A stretch of DNA of 47,565 nt from Fidelibacterota bacterium (GTDB taxonomy: Bacteria; Pseudomonadota; Alphaproteobacteria; Rhodospirillales; Rhodospirillaceae), in NCBI GenBank assembly GCA_947476275.1, contig CANJPQ010000030.1, positions 1 through 47,565 of the forward strand, read 5' to 3'. The translations under genes were made by a program, and so were the position numbers. The first letter of the stretch is position 1; every line of letters starts with the position of its first letter. The notes below the pieces were generated by a model. It searched no databases and was not told the DNA's origin. It worked only from the letters and a program-made list of their open reading frames with translations. Below, piece by piece: positions 7,600 to 15,928 of this stretch.

Positions 7600-9101
7600 G
7601 GCTTCAGGTCAATCGTGTCGAAGTTCACGAAGTCCAGCACCGGCGCATAGTTCACGACCTTCGCGCTCACGGCGTCGAAATCCACCTTCTCCCACAGGAA
7701 TAGGCCGGGCGGGTCGTCGTACTCTCGCTGCAGGGTCTCGCGATACAGCGCCTCGGCCGCTTCGAGATTGGATTGCGCCTTCGCCCGCGACGCCACTTCC
7801 AGCACCGCTTGATTGCAGGCGAAGGCTTTGCGGCCCGGCGACGGCTTCAGGCACATACGAAACCGGTAATCCAGCAGTGGGTCCAGTGAACGGATGCCGG
7901 TCTGGAACATATCCGCGGGCATGGTGCCTGTGAACATGTCGATGGTAAGTTGCGAGAGCGTGACCTGTCGGATGGTCACGCGAATCCCGACCTTCGAGAG
8001 ATCTTCGGCGATACGCTGATACAGAAGAGAGTCGCTCGATCCCAACACGGCGAGTTCGATCGTCAATTCGAATCCATTGGCGAAGCCGGCTTCCTTCAGC
8101 AGCGCTTTCGCCCGTGCCGGGTCATAGGGGTAGGGCTTGATCTTCGGGTTGAAACCGAAACTCGTCGGCGCGGCCAGCTGCCCCGTGGTGTAGCTCGCAC
8201 CCAGCAGCAAGCTCTTCACGATAGCCTCGCGATCGACTGCGTAGTTGATCGCCTGACGTACGCGCTTGTCGTTCAGCGGCGAGTTGGGCCGCGATACCAG
8301 ATTGAAGGCGGAATAGTTGATCAGTGGCGTCGGCCGCACGACGAAGGCCGCCCCAGCGCCTTCCATGCGCTCCTTCGATTCCGCCGAGATGCTCATCGCC
8401 ACATCGATCTGCCCGGCCAGCAGCGCGGATTCCCGCGCGGCCTCGTCCTTCACGATCAGCAATTGCACACGGTCGACCTTCGGCGGCTGCCAGGCATTGG
8501 GGTTGCGGACCATGTCCGCCTTGGCCGTTTGAAAGCCGGTGATGATGAATGGGCCGGTGCCCACCGGATGCGCGCTGAACGCGTCCGGGCCCAGCTTCTT
8601 CCACGCGGCGGGTGCGGCGATGAACCACACCGAGGCGTGGATCGGGAAGATCACATCGACTTCGCTGAGGGTAATCTCCGCCGTCAGGTCGTCGATTGCC
8701 CGCATGCGCGCGATATTCGTCAGATAGCTGCCGACGGTTTCCGTCTGACCGATGTCGCTGCTCAGGTGCTCATGGGAGACCACCAGCGCTTCGGCGGTGA
8801 ACGGTTCGCCGTTCGAGAACTTCACGCCGGGGCGCAGTTTGAATGTCCAAACTTTGCTGTCCGCGCTCGACCAGGCGACGGCAAGGGCAGGGGACGGCTT
8901 GCCGGTCTTGTCCAGTTTCACCAGCGGATCGAACGCGGCTTCCTGCGGCAGCACCGCTGGCAGCGTTCCGCCGCGATAGGGATGCCCGGGCTTCAGGCCG
9001 AAACTTGTGGACGCGATGCGCAGCACCGATCCGCCTTCCGCCGCCTGCGCGGTCGTGGCAGCCAGGAGGAGAAGACCGACGATGGCGCTGAAGCGTCTCA
9101 T
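7596..9101 (-). CDS. Family-5 solute-binding protein (peptide/nickel class), orphan
   Basis: This exported protein of about 501 residues belongs to the SBP_bac_5 class, which binds oligopeptides, nickel chelates or related solutes for ABC importers. The signal peptide is MRRFSAIVGLLLLAATTAQA. The core includes WTFKLRPGVKFSNGEPFTAE and VGTGPFII, both typical of the family. The ATG at 9101 overlaps the stop of the upstream hydrolase gene (ATGA, 9098-9101), which implies translational coupling and removes a 24-codon unlikely extension. No permease or ATPase gene is nearby. It is clearly paralogous to the protein at 24576-26096 (shared SNGEP-TAEALVVS and TETVGS blocks). In this operon it may bind the substrate or product of the amidase, working with the TonB receptor rather than a local ABC transporter. 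Confidence 0.88.
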   Translation of the reverse strand: MRRFSAIVGLLLLAATTAQAAEGGSVLRIASTSFGLKPGHPYRGGTLPAVLPQEAAFDPLVKLDKTGKPSPALAVAWSSADSKVWTFKLRPGVKFSNGEPFTAEALVVSHEHLSSDIGQTETVGSYLTNIARMRAIDDLTAEITLSEVDVIFPIHASVWFIAAPAAWKKLGPDAFSAHPVGTGPFIITGFQTAKADMVRNPNAWQPPKVDRVQLLIVKDEAARESALLAGQIDVAMSISAESKERMEGAGAAFVVRPTPLINYSAFNLVSRPNSPLNDKRVRQAINYAVDREAIVKSLLLGASYTTGQLAAPTSFGFNPKIKPYPYDPARAKALLKEAGFANGFELTIELAVLGSSDSLLYQRIAEDLSKVGIRVTIRQVTLSQLTIDMFTGTMPADMFQTGIRSLDPLLDYRFRMCLKPSPGRKAFACNQAVLEVASRAKAQSNLEAAEALYRETLQREYDDPPGLFLWEKVDFDAVSAKVVNYAPVLDFVNFDTIDLKP

Positions 9102-9970
9102 GCGCTCAGCACGAAGTCCCGCAGTTCGGCGTTGAACCGTGCCGGGTCTTCCAGGAACGGCGAATGGCCGCAACCGGTGTAGGTCGACAACCGGCCCGCC
9201 GGCAGTCTCGACATAAGCGTATCAACCGACACCTTCGGCACAGTGACATCCTGATCGCCGACCGATACCAGCGTTGGGCAGGTGAGGCGCGGGACCAGAT
9301 CGTCGTTCTGCGTGATCTTGCCGATCAACATCCGCTTCGCGTATGTGGGCAGCTGGTTGGTCAGCATCTCGACCAGCGCCTGCATCTCCGGCGCGACGCC
9401 TTTATGTGTGATGAAATCCGCCTGGCCGAAATTGGCTTGCACCACCTCGAGCGGATTATCGGAGACTGACCGCGCCTGGCTGGCCTTCAGCGCTTCCAAA
9501 TTCGTGGGCCCCGAAGCGGGGCGTTCCACCAGCGCCGCCAACGTACCGACAAGATTGATCTTGGCGACGGACTCGATGCCGTAGGTCCGAATGTAATCCA
9601 AGATCACATGACCGCCGTAGGACCACGCCACGGCCGTGAAGCGCTGCACGCTGGCCGCGGCTGCGACGGCGTGGAGATCGCCCGCGGTCGTGTGCGGGCG
9701 GGCGTAGGTTTCCGCCGCCCACGGCTTCCCGGACGCGCCGTGCCCGCGCAGGTCGTACACGATCACGCGCAAGGCGTCGGTAAGGCCTGAGGTCAGCTGA
9801 TGGACCCACGCCAAGCTGGAAGCGCCCAGCCCGTGGATGAGGATCACCGGCGGTGCATCGCGCGGCCCGGCTTCGCCCATGTGGAGGGGAACGCCGCCGA
9901 AGCCTTCGATGGTGCGGAACGTGAACTTGGCGCCGACCGCTTCCGCCGCCGTGCCGATGAAGTCGCGCAT
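9098..9970 (-). CDS. Alpha/beta-fold hydrolase
   Basis: This 290-residue enzyme has the fold's landmarks in order. The oxyanion-hole loop HGLGASSLAW is at 46-55, the nucleophile elbow AWSYGG has Ser117, the acid is Asp241 in GDQDVTVP, and the catalytic His is His269 in GCGHSPF. It would cleave an ester, lactone or C-C bond in the cytoplasm, as no signal peptide is visible. Its ATG follows the TAG of the nitrilase-type gene with no gap, and its own stop overlaps the start of the solute-binding gene. The three are therefore one operon. Substrate is unknown; hydrolysis of the acid released by the amidase is a reasonable guess. Confidence 0.9.
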   Translation of the reverse strand: MRDFIGTAAEAVGAKFTFRTIEGFGGVPLHMGEAGPRDAPPVILIHGLGASSLAWVHQLTSGLTDALRVIVYDLRGHGASGKPWAAETYARPHTTAGDLHAVAAAASVQRFTAVAWSYGGHVILDYIRTYGIESVAKINLVGTLAALVERPASGPTNLEALKASQARSVSDNPLEVVQANFGQADFITHKGVAPEMQALVEMLTNQLPTYAKRMLIGKITQNDDLVPRLTCPTLVSVGDQDVTVPKVSVDTLMSRLPAGRLSTYTGCGHSPFLEDPARFNAELRDFVLSA

Positions 9971-11029
9971 CTACGCTTCGCCCGGTTCCGGGTGAAGGAT
10001 GCCGGCGCGGAGCAAGTTCTCTCTGCCGATGCGCATCGCCTCGACCATCTTCGCCTTGGATTCCATCGGGGCATCGAGGAACGAGTTGGCCGGGAAGAAG
10101 TCTGCCGCAGCGAAGACTTCTTTGTACGCGCTCGCGCGATGCCGCAGCAGGCGGTTGATGCTGTAGGGATCGCGCCGGGCCTCGCGCAGGCGTTCGATGT
10201 CGATCATCGCCGCCGCGCTGGTGCTTTCGCCCGGGCCGCCGGTGTTGGTCAATTCCATGCCGTTGTAGTCAATGATGCGGGAGTGGCCCATGTTGTGCTG
10301 TGCCGCGCCGCCGGAGCCGGTCGAGCCGCCGGCGTTGGCGGAAACGAAGTACACCATGTTCTCCGCCGCGCGCGCGATCCGGCAGGCGGTCCAGCCGGAG
10401 TGGCCGTAGGCGCCGTTTTCGCTGGTGGGATGCAGGATGACTTCCGCCCCGCGTAGCATGAACACGCGCGCGGCTTCCGGATACAGCACTTCGCCGCAGG
10501 GCATCATGGCGATGTTGCCGATCTCGGTCTTCGCCACCGGGAATGCGCCCTCGATGCCGAGCTTCTTGATGTAATCGTCCCAGATGTCGTGAGGCGAGAC
10601 GCACTGCACGGTATTGATGCGGCGGTACTTCAGGATGACCTTGCCGGTGTCGTCGATCAGCACCGAACAATTGAAGTAGCGGCCCGGCCATTCCGGATCG
10701 TTCTCATAGGCGTTGAGGCCGATATAGCAGCCGAGTTTCGCCGCGGTTTCCTGCAGCCGCGCGATCTCCGGTCCGGGGATCGCGATGCAGGCCTTCTCGA
10801 TCCACTCCTTCGCGGTCTCCTTGATCGGGAAGCCCTGCAGATTGAATTCCGGGAACAGGCACAACACCTTCGGCTTGTTCGGGCGCGGCCCACCCACCGA
10901 CGACGTGATTAGTTCGATCCAGCGGTCGATCGAAGAATTGAGGATTGCCATGGCCTCGTCGCGGGTCTTCGCGAAGTTGAGACAATGATTGATCGTCTGC
11001 ATACAGACGGCGCGCCATGGTTTGATCAT
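9971..11029 (-). CDS. Nitrilase-superfamily carbon-nitrogen hydrolase
   Basis: This 352-residue cytoplasmic enzyme has the superfamily's Glu-Lys-Cys triad: Glu61 in FPEFN, Lys134 in ILKYRRI and Cys178 in MMPCGEVLYPE. The sequence HPTSENGA follows where expected. It should hydrolyse an amide, carbamoyl or nitrile group and release ammonia. The length is at the upper end for amidases of this superfamily because of extra N- and C-terminal segments. A dyad typical of LysR targets lies 70-90 bp upstream of the start. It is the first gene of the amidase-hydrolase-binding protein operon. The precise substrate cannot be deduced; aliphatic amidase and N-carbamoyl amidohydrolase activities are both possible. 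Confidence 0.88.
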   Translation of the reverse strand: MIKPWRAVCMQTINHCLNFAKTRDEAMAILNSSIDRWIELITSSVGGPRPNKPKVLCLFPEFNLQGFPIKETAKEWIEKACIAIPGPEIARLQETAAKLGCYIGLNAYENDPEWPGRYFNCSVLIDDTGKVILKYRRINTVQCVSPHDIWDDYIKKLGIEGAFPVAKTEIGNIAMMPCGEVLYPEAARVFMLRGAEVILHPTSENGAYGHSGWTACRIARAAENMVYFVSANAGGSTGSGGAAQHNMGHSRIIDYNGMELTNTGGPGESTSAAAMIDIERLREARRDPYSINRLLRHRASAYKEVFAAADFFPANSFLDAPMESKAKMVEAMRIGRENLLRAGILHPEPGEA

Positions 11030-11098
11030 AGAAGTCCCTAGAAGGCTTTGATTTTGGGGCCATCATTCGCGCCGGGTCGATGGGAAGCAATTGCGTTC

Positions 11099-11118
11099 GT
11101 GGCAATCAGATTTGCCAC
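11099..11118. promoter_or_regulatory. Candidate LysR-type operator
   Basis: GTGGCAA and its exact complement TTGCCAC flank TCAGAT, in the 109-bp gap between the lysR stop and the nitrilase start. The dyad contains a T-N11-A core, the pattern of LysR-type boxes, and its distance to the gene fits activation of the nitrilase operon. Confidence 0.6.
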
Positions 11119-11138
11119 CTTGTAACAGCACGGAGCGG

Positions 11139-12041
11139 CTACTTCCGGGCGGCCCGCAGGGCGGTGCGGGCTTCGCCCATAAACGCGGTCAACAGGGCTG
11201 ATTTTACGCCCCTTTTTCGCACAAGCATGCCGATCGGCAAGCTATCGGGGCGGAACTTGCGCCGCAGTTCGGCAAGGCGTCCGGCTTGGATGTCGGCGGC
11301 GACCGCGTGGCGGGAAGAGATCGCGATGAAATCCCCTGTGAGCAGCAACTGCCGTGTCAGACCCGGCGATGACGTGATCAGCGGGTGAAAGTCGACCGGC
11401 TCTCCCGCGGCGCTAAAACGCCGATAGTGCGACCGGATCATGGCCGGGCGGTTCGACATGATGATGCGCTCATGCATCATGTCCTCCGCCGTCACCACGC
11501 GTTTCTTCGCCAGGGGATGGCTCGCCGCGGCCACGTAAATCAGATCGCTTTTCACGACGGGCTCGAACAAAAGCTCATCGTGAATCAACGCGGACGTCAT
11601 TGTGGCGATCACCACGTCCAGCTCTGCGTTCGACAACCGGTGCAGCAGGTCTTCGAAGCTGCTGTCGAGCACTTCGATGCCGGCTTTGGGGAAGCGCCGT
11701 AGCAGCTTGGCGATCGGCGCCGCCAATCCGAAATCCGCGAGATAGCGCACGACGCCGATGCGCAGCACGCCGGACTTCTGCTTGCCGGTGGCGGAAATCG
11801 CCACCATCGCCCGGTCATGCTCGTTCAGGATCGTATGTGCGTATTCCAGCAGCGTCGTGCCGAGGTCGGATAGCTTGAGGCCGTGGCCGGTACGCTCGAA
11901 CAGCGAGCCGTTGACGGACAGCTCGAGCCGCTTGAGGCTGCGGCTTAAGGCAGACGTGGATTGCCCGAGGGCACGGGCCGCCTTGCTCAGGTTCTGATGC
12001 TCGGCCGCCGCAGCGAAGTGGCGCAGCTGGGTGAGTTCCAT
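11139..12041 (-). CDS. LysR-family transcriptional regulator
   Basis: This 300-residue protein starts MELTQLRHFAAAAEHQNLSK and has the classic LysR helix-turn-helix (KAARALGQSTSALSRSLKRL) in residues 20-40. A two-lobed effector-binding domain follows, at about 90-295. The ATG at 12041 has AGGA upstream; the longer frame to 12140 adds 33 residues that do not look like family sequence. It sits upstream of and co-directional with the nitrilase operon, unlike the usual divergent layout, and follows the TonB receptor gene beyond a terminator. It probably senses the nutrient handled by the cluster and acts at the dyad at 11099-11118. Its own promoter is not obvious. Confidence 0.92.
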   Translation of the reverse strand: MELTQLRHFAAAAEHQNLSKAARALGQSTSALSRSLKRLELSVNGSLFERTGHGLKLSDLGTTLLEYAHTILNEHDRAMVAISATGKQKSGVLRIGVVRYLADFGLAAPIAKLLRRFPKAGIEVLDSSFEDLLHRLSNAELDVVIATMTSALIHDELLFEPVVKSDLIYVAAASHPLAKKRVVTAEDMMHERIIMSNRPAMIRSHYRRFSAAGEPVDFHPLITSSPGLTRQLLLTGDFIAISSRHAVAADIQAGRLAELRRKFRPDSLPIGMLVRKRGVKSALLTAFMGEARTALRAARK

Positions 12042-12138
12042 CCGGTCCTCGCATCGCCAATGACACCCCGGTCTACGGCTTCGGCGGGCGGGGGCCAATC
12101 CGTCCCGCGCGATGCGCTCACGTTCCGGGCGCTTTGCC

Positions 12139-12183
12139 AAAAATGCAAAACGGCCGGGCGACGTTTCCGTCGGCCCGGCCGTT
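12139..12183 (-). terminator. Rho-independent terminator of the TonB receptor gene
   Basis: On the minus strand a stem of about 15 bp with one bulged base (GGCCGGGC core, GGAAA-type loop) lies within 12149-12183. It is followed by TTTTGCATTTTT, a good U-rich tract. It separates the receptor transcript from lysR. Confidence 0.8.
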
Positions 12184-12221
12184 CCGGTGAAAGCTTAGGC
12201 TTTAGACTGGCTTAGCCAGAA

Positions 12222-14675
12222 TTAGAAAGTGTAGCCGGCCCGCAGACCGAAGGCCTGCTTGCGCGGCAGTTCGACGAACGCGGATGGGCCCACGCCGTTC
12301 AAGGTATCCGTGCCACGGCGTCCCGAAGCCCAATTCTTGTCGCCCAGCAGATTGGTGGCATAGATCTCGAACTTCATGCCTTTCTCGCTTTCGACGCCGA
12401 TACGCAGGTTGACCAGATTCCGCGCCTTCACGTAGGCGAGGGCGGCTTCGTCGACGTAGATCTTGCCGATATGCACCAGGTCGCCGCGAACGTGATAGCG
12501 CCAATCGCCCGTCAGGGGCGCGTCCCACGTCGCCGCGAGCGAGCCTTGATTGGTCGGGTATTCGTAGATCGTCTTGCCGTTGGCGGTGGTCAGACCGGTG
12601 GCGGCCACGGCCGCTGAGCCGAGCAGGTAAGCGTCGTACTTCGCATCCGGCAGATCGAGGCTCAGGCCGAAGCTCAAGTTCTCGGTCACCGCGACCGTGC
12701 CTTCGAATTCGAGGCCCTTGATCTTTGTGTTACGCGCAAAGATCGGATTCAGGGTCCCGATCGAGATGGTGTTCGGTCCGACCTGGAACGAGCCCGTGTT
12801 GCAGGTGCCGTTGAGGACGATCACGCCCGGCGTGTTGCAGCTCACGATATACGGCGCTGTGTTCTTCAGGTTGTTCCACTTCATGTAGTACGCCGCGATG
12901 GAGTATTCGAACCAGCTGCCGTGGTGCTTGAAGCCGATTTCATAGCTGTTGAGCGTTTCCGGCGGCACGTTGCGGGAGAAGCCGGGCTGGGTGTTGATCG
13001 TGTTCTGCACGGCCGGGAATAGGCCGTCGTAGAACGCGTTGATCGCACCGGGCAGCTTGCCCTTCGACCAGCTGCCATACAGCGTGGTGTTCTCGATTGG
13101 GTGGTAGTTCACGATCACACGCGGCAGGAATGCTTTGTCGGCGAGTTCCGCCGGCGTGAGGGACTTGTAACCGCTGATCAGCGAGTCCGACTGATAGCGC
13201 CCTTCGAGATCGAGCGTCAGGTTCGGGAGGATGTCGAAGGACAGCGTGCCGAAGCCGCCGGTATTCACGTTGCGGTATTGGCCCGTCAGGATCGCCGGCG
13301 GATTGTAAGACGCCACACCGCCGATCGCGCTCGCGGACGCGATGCCGGCCGAGGAACCCAATTCCTCGGCGCTGAAGTGATTCACGCCCAACGACCACCG
13401 CAAGCGCTGCTCGCCGGGGGATGAGAATCGCGCTTCGACGTTGCGGTTGGTCAACACGAGCGGCGCGAAGACCCATGATTTCCCGTCGTCGTTGGTCGCC
13501 GAGGCGTACATCGACCGCGCCGAACTGGTCGAGAACGACGCATCGAGCTTGTATCCGCCGCCGAAGGTGTAGGTGCCTTCAACGCTGGAGCGCTGGACGC
13601 GGCCTTCGCTGCCGTTGTGGTTCAACGTCGGCACCTGATTCTGCATGTTGTCGCCGATCGGCTTGAACAGCGGGTTGTTCCTGTTCTTCGCCAGGATGTC
13701 TGCGATCAGGGTCGGATTGGTAGTTCTGCCGAACGCCTGCGACAGCAAAGTGCCGGCGTTGCTGGCGATCCGTGACGGGACGCCCGCGTCGCCCAGGAGC
13801 GGGATCGCGCCGCACCAATAGGGCACCGTGCCCGGTTGGCACTCCAGCGGGCTGGTCACTTCGACGCGCGAGGCGCTCAAGCTGACCACGGCGCCTTGGC
13901 TGTCGTGCTGGTAGGAGCGCACATGGCGCACGCGCAGTTCCAGGTTGTCGCTCGGCGTGATCACGGCTTGGATGTTGCCGTTCTCGGTGCGCTCGCGTCC
14001 GATGTCGGTGCCGTCCAGGTTGTGATAGTGCGCGCCCTTCTGGATCGCGGCGCCGCTGACGCGCAGCTTCACCTTCTCCATGATGGGCAGATCGACTGCG
14101 CCGCTGATGCGATGGCTGCTGCGGGTTTCCACTTCCGCCGTGACCGTTCCGCCATAGGTGTCGCCCGGACGCTTGGTCACGAAGTTGACTGCGCCGCCGA
14201 AGGTGCCGCGGCCGAACAAGGCGCTCTGCGGCCCTTTGATCACTTCGATGCGCTCGATGTCTTCGAACGTCAACGACTGCGCACCGCCCAGCAGGAACGT
14301 GCCGTCCAAGAACGACGAGCCGATCTGCAACAGCTGGCCGACGGCGCCGGCATTCATGCCGCGGAAGCGCACCTGCGGGGCGACGCGGCTGCTCTGCGCG
14401 ATGCTTTGGGTGGCGTAGCGGAAGCCAGGGGTGCGGCCGTTGAATTCGGTGAGGTCGCGGATCTGCGCCTTCTCGAGGGTCGCAGCGGTGAACGCGGTCA
14501 CCGACAGGGGCGCGGCAATCAAGCTTTCCTCGCGGCGGCGGGCCGATACGGTGATCTCTTCGATCACACCCTGTGCCGAAGCGACGCTGGGCAAAAGCGC
14601 GATTAGGGAAACGCACGCCGCAAGCGCTGCGCGGCGCTGCAGCCGGTGGGTTGAACGCGTCGATACACTTCGCAT
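12222..14675 (-). CDS. TonB-dependent outer-membrane receptor
   Basis: This receptor of about 817 residues carries a signal peptide ending near SVASAQ. It has the TonB box IEEITVSARRREES, a plug with IEVIKGPQSALFGRGTFGG, and a barrel ending in AGYTF with the terminal Phe used in outer-membrane assembly. The ATG at 14675 has GGGGGAG 8 nt upstream; a longer frame to 14831 lacks any signal-peptide character. It is the promoter-proximal member of the minus-strand catabolic region and ends in a strong terminator. It is therefore transcribed separately from lysR and the amidase operon but probably supplies their substrate. Ligand class is unknown. Confidence 0.92.
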   Translation of the reverse strand: MRSVSTRSTHRLQRRAALAACVSLIALLPSVASAQGVIEEITVSARRREESLIAAPLSVTAFTAATLEKAQIRDLTEFNGRTPGFRYATQSIAQSSRVAPQVRFRGMNAGAVGQLLQIGSSFLDGTFLLGGAQSLTFEDIERIEVIKGPQSALFGRGTFGGAVNFVTKRPGDTYGGTVTAEVETRSSHRISGAVDLPIMEKVKLRVSGAAIQKGAHYHNLDGTDIGRERTENGNIQAVITPSDNLELRVRHVRSYQHDSQGAVVSLSASRVEVTSPLECQPGTVPYWCGAIPLLGDAGVPSRIASNAGTLLSQAFGRTTNPTLIADILAKNRNNPLFKPIGDNMQNQVPTLNHNGSEGRVQRSSVEGTYTFGGGYKLDASFSTSSARSMYASATNDDGKSWVFAPLVLTNRNVEARFSSPGEQRLRWSLGVNHFSAEELGSSAGIASASAIGGVASYNPPAILTGQYRNVNTGGFGTLSFDILPNLTLDLEGRYQSDSLISGYKSLTPAELADKAFLPRVIVNYHPIENTTLYGSWSKGKLPGAINAFYDGLFPAVQNTINTQPGFSRNVPPETLNSYEIGFKHHGSWFEYSIAAYYMKWNNLKNTAPYIVSCNTPGVIVLNGTCNTGSFQVGPNTISIGTLNPIFARNTKIKGLEFEGTVAVTENLSFGLSLDLPDAKYDAYLLGSAAVAATGLTTANGKTIYEYPTNQGSLAATWDAPLTGDWRYHVRGDLVHIGKIYVDEAALAYVKARNLVNLRIGVESEKGMKFEIYATNLLGDKNWASGRRGTDTLNGVGPSAFVELPRKQAFGLRAGYTF

Positions 14676-15023
14676 GATATTAACTCCCCCAAGGTGCCCG
14701 TCGCCGATGCATCGCGCGGCGTGCCGGTGACGGGCGGTGTGCAACAGAGCGGTGGCTGAACGGGGATCGGCGAGGCGATTGCGCGTGCGCAAGCCTAGCG
14801 CCCCCAACGCGCAGCAACGCCAGCGCAACAATCATCCTTAGGCGCATCGACCACGGCAATTGACTGGACGGCAATCTGCGGTGACAGAAACGCAAAGCGT
14901 GTCATTTATGCACGGACTCGGTTTGTCCAATTGAGGCCGCGTGCCGACGTTGCCGCGTCGCCCTATAGGTGCTCCAATCTGCGTGAACGGGCCTGACGGC
15001 TCGCCCGGCATCTATGGCGCTCC
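14676..15023. other. 348-bp divergent intergenic region
   Basis: This gap lies between the TonB receptor start (minus) and the FkbM gene start (plus). I see no gene. A weak minus-strand promoter-like pair, TTGGAC (14925-14930) and TAAATG (14903-14908), lies far from the receptor start. No convincing terminator or operator was found. Confidence 0.4.
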
Positions 15024-15902
15024 ATGGCAATACCTCTGCACGAACTCTTGGCGTTGCCGCGGCTCACCTCGGTGCTCGATATCGGCGCCAATCCCATCGA
15101 TGGTGAACCGCCCTATCTCCGCATGCTAGAACATAAGCGGTGTACGGTGATCGGGTTTGAGCCCCAGGCGGATGCGCTCGCGCACCTCCAGGAAAATAAA
15201 GGGCCGCTCCAAACCTACCTCCCCCATGCCGTCGGCGATGGCAGGTCGCACGAACTCAAGATCTGTCACGCCAGGGGAATGTCGAGCCTTTTGGAACCTG
15301 ACCCCGACGCGCTGCGCCTGTTCAACGCGATGCCCAGCTTTGGCGAAGTGGTTGAACGACGCCAGGTGCAAACCCATCGGCTGGACGACATCGATCTGCC
15401 CGACATCGATCTCCTCAAGGTCGACGTACAGGGATCGGAACTTTCCATCCTTCGGGGCGGTCGAAAGACATTGCAAAACGCCGTGTTCATTCACGCCGAA
15501 GTGTCGTTCCTGCCGCTATATAAAGACCAACCGGTGTACTGGCAGGTCGACAAGGAACTCCGCGAACAGGGCTTTGTGCCGCACTGCCTTGCGCAACTGC
15601 GGCAATGGAGCATCGCGCCCTTCCTTGTGAACCAGGATCCCAAGATCGGTCTGAAGCAGTTGCTCGAAGCCGACGTGGTCTATTGCCGCGACTTCACCCG
15701 GCCGGACGCGATGAGCGTGTCACAGTGGAAGCAATTGGCCATGATTGCCCAGCACTGCTACGGCTCGGCGGATCTCACGCTGCATGCCCTGCGCATGTTG
15801 GTGCATCTGGGCGCATTGGGTGCCGGCGTCCCACAGCAGTTCATCGACGGTCTCCACGCCAAACAGGCGGGTGTGTCCTTCTCGATGGGACCGCTTCCCT
15901 AG
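15024..15902 (+). CDS. FkbM-family methyltransferase
   Basis: This 292-residue protein has a Rossmann SAM-binding core. VLDIGANPIDG at about 18-28 is motif I, VIGFEPQ is the acidic loop and LLKVDVQGSELSILRGG is the diagnostic FkbM block. FkbM enzymes O-methylate sugars, lipids or secondary metabolites. The C-terminal 100 residues show no recognisable domain. The ribosome site before the ATG is poor and a nearby downstream start cannot be excluded. It is convergent with the membrane/spermidine-synthase-like gene, 26 bp away. There are no glycan or polyketide genes nearby, so the acceptor is unknown. Confidence 0.85.
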   Translation: MAIPLHELLALPRLTSVLDIGANPIDGEPPYLRMLEHKRCTVIGFEPQADALAHLQENKGPLQTYLPHAVGDGRSHELKICHARGMSSLLEPDPDALRLFNAMPSFGEVVERRQVQTHRLDDIDLPDIDLLKVDVQGSELSILRGGRKTLQNAVFIHAEVSFLPLYKDQPVYWQVDKELREQGFVPHCLAQLRQWSIAPFLVNQDPKIGLKQLLEADVVYCRDFTRPDAMSVSQWKQLAMIAQHCYGSADLTLHALRMLVHLGALGAGVPQQFIDGLHAKQAGVSFSMGPLP

Positions 15903-15928
15903 AGTCAAGCGCGGCGACAGTCCGCACC

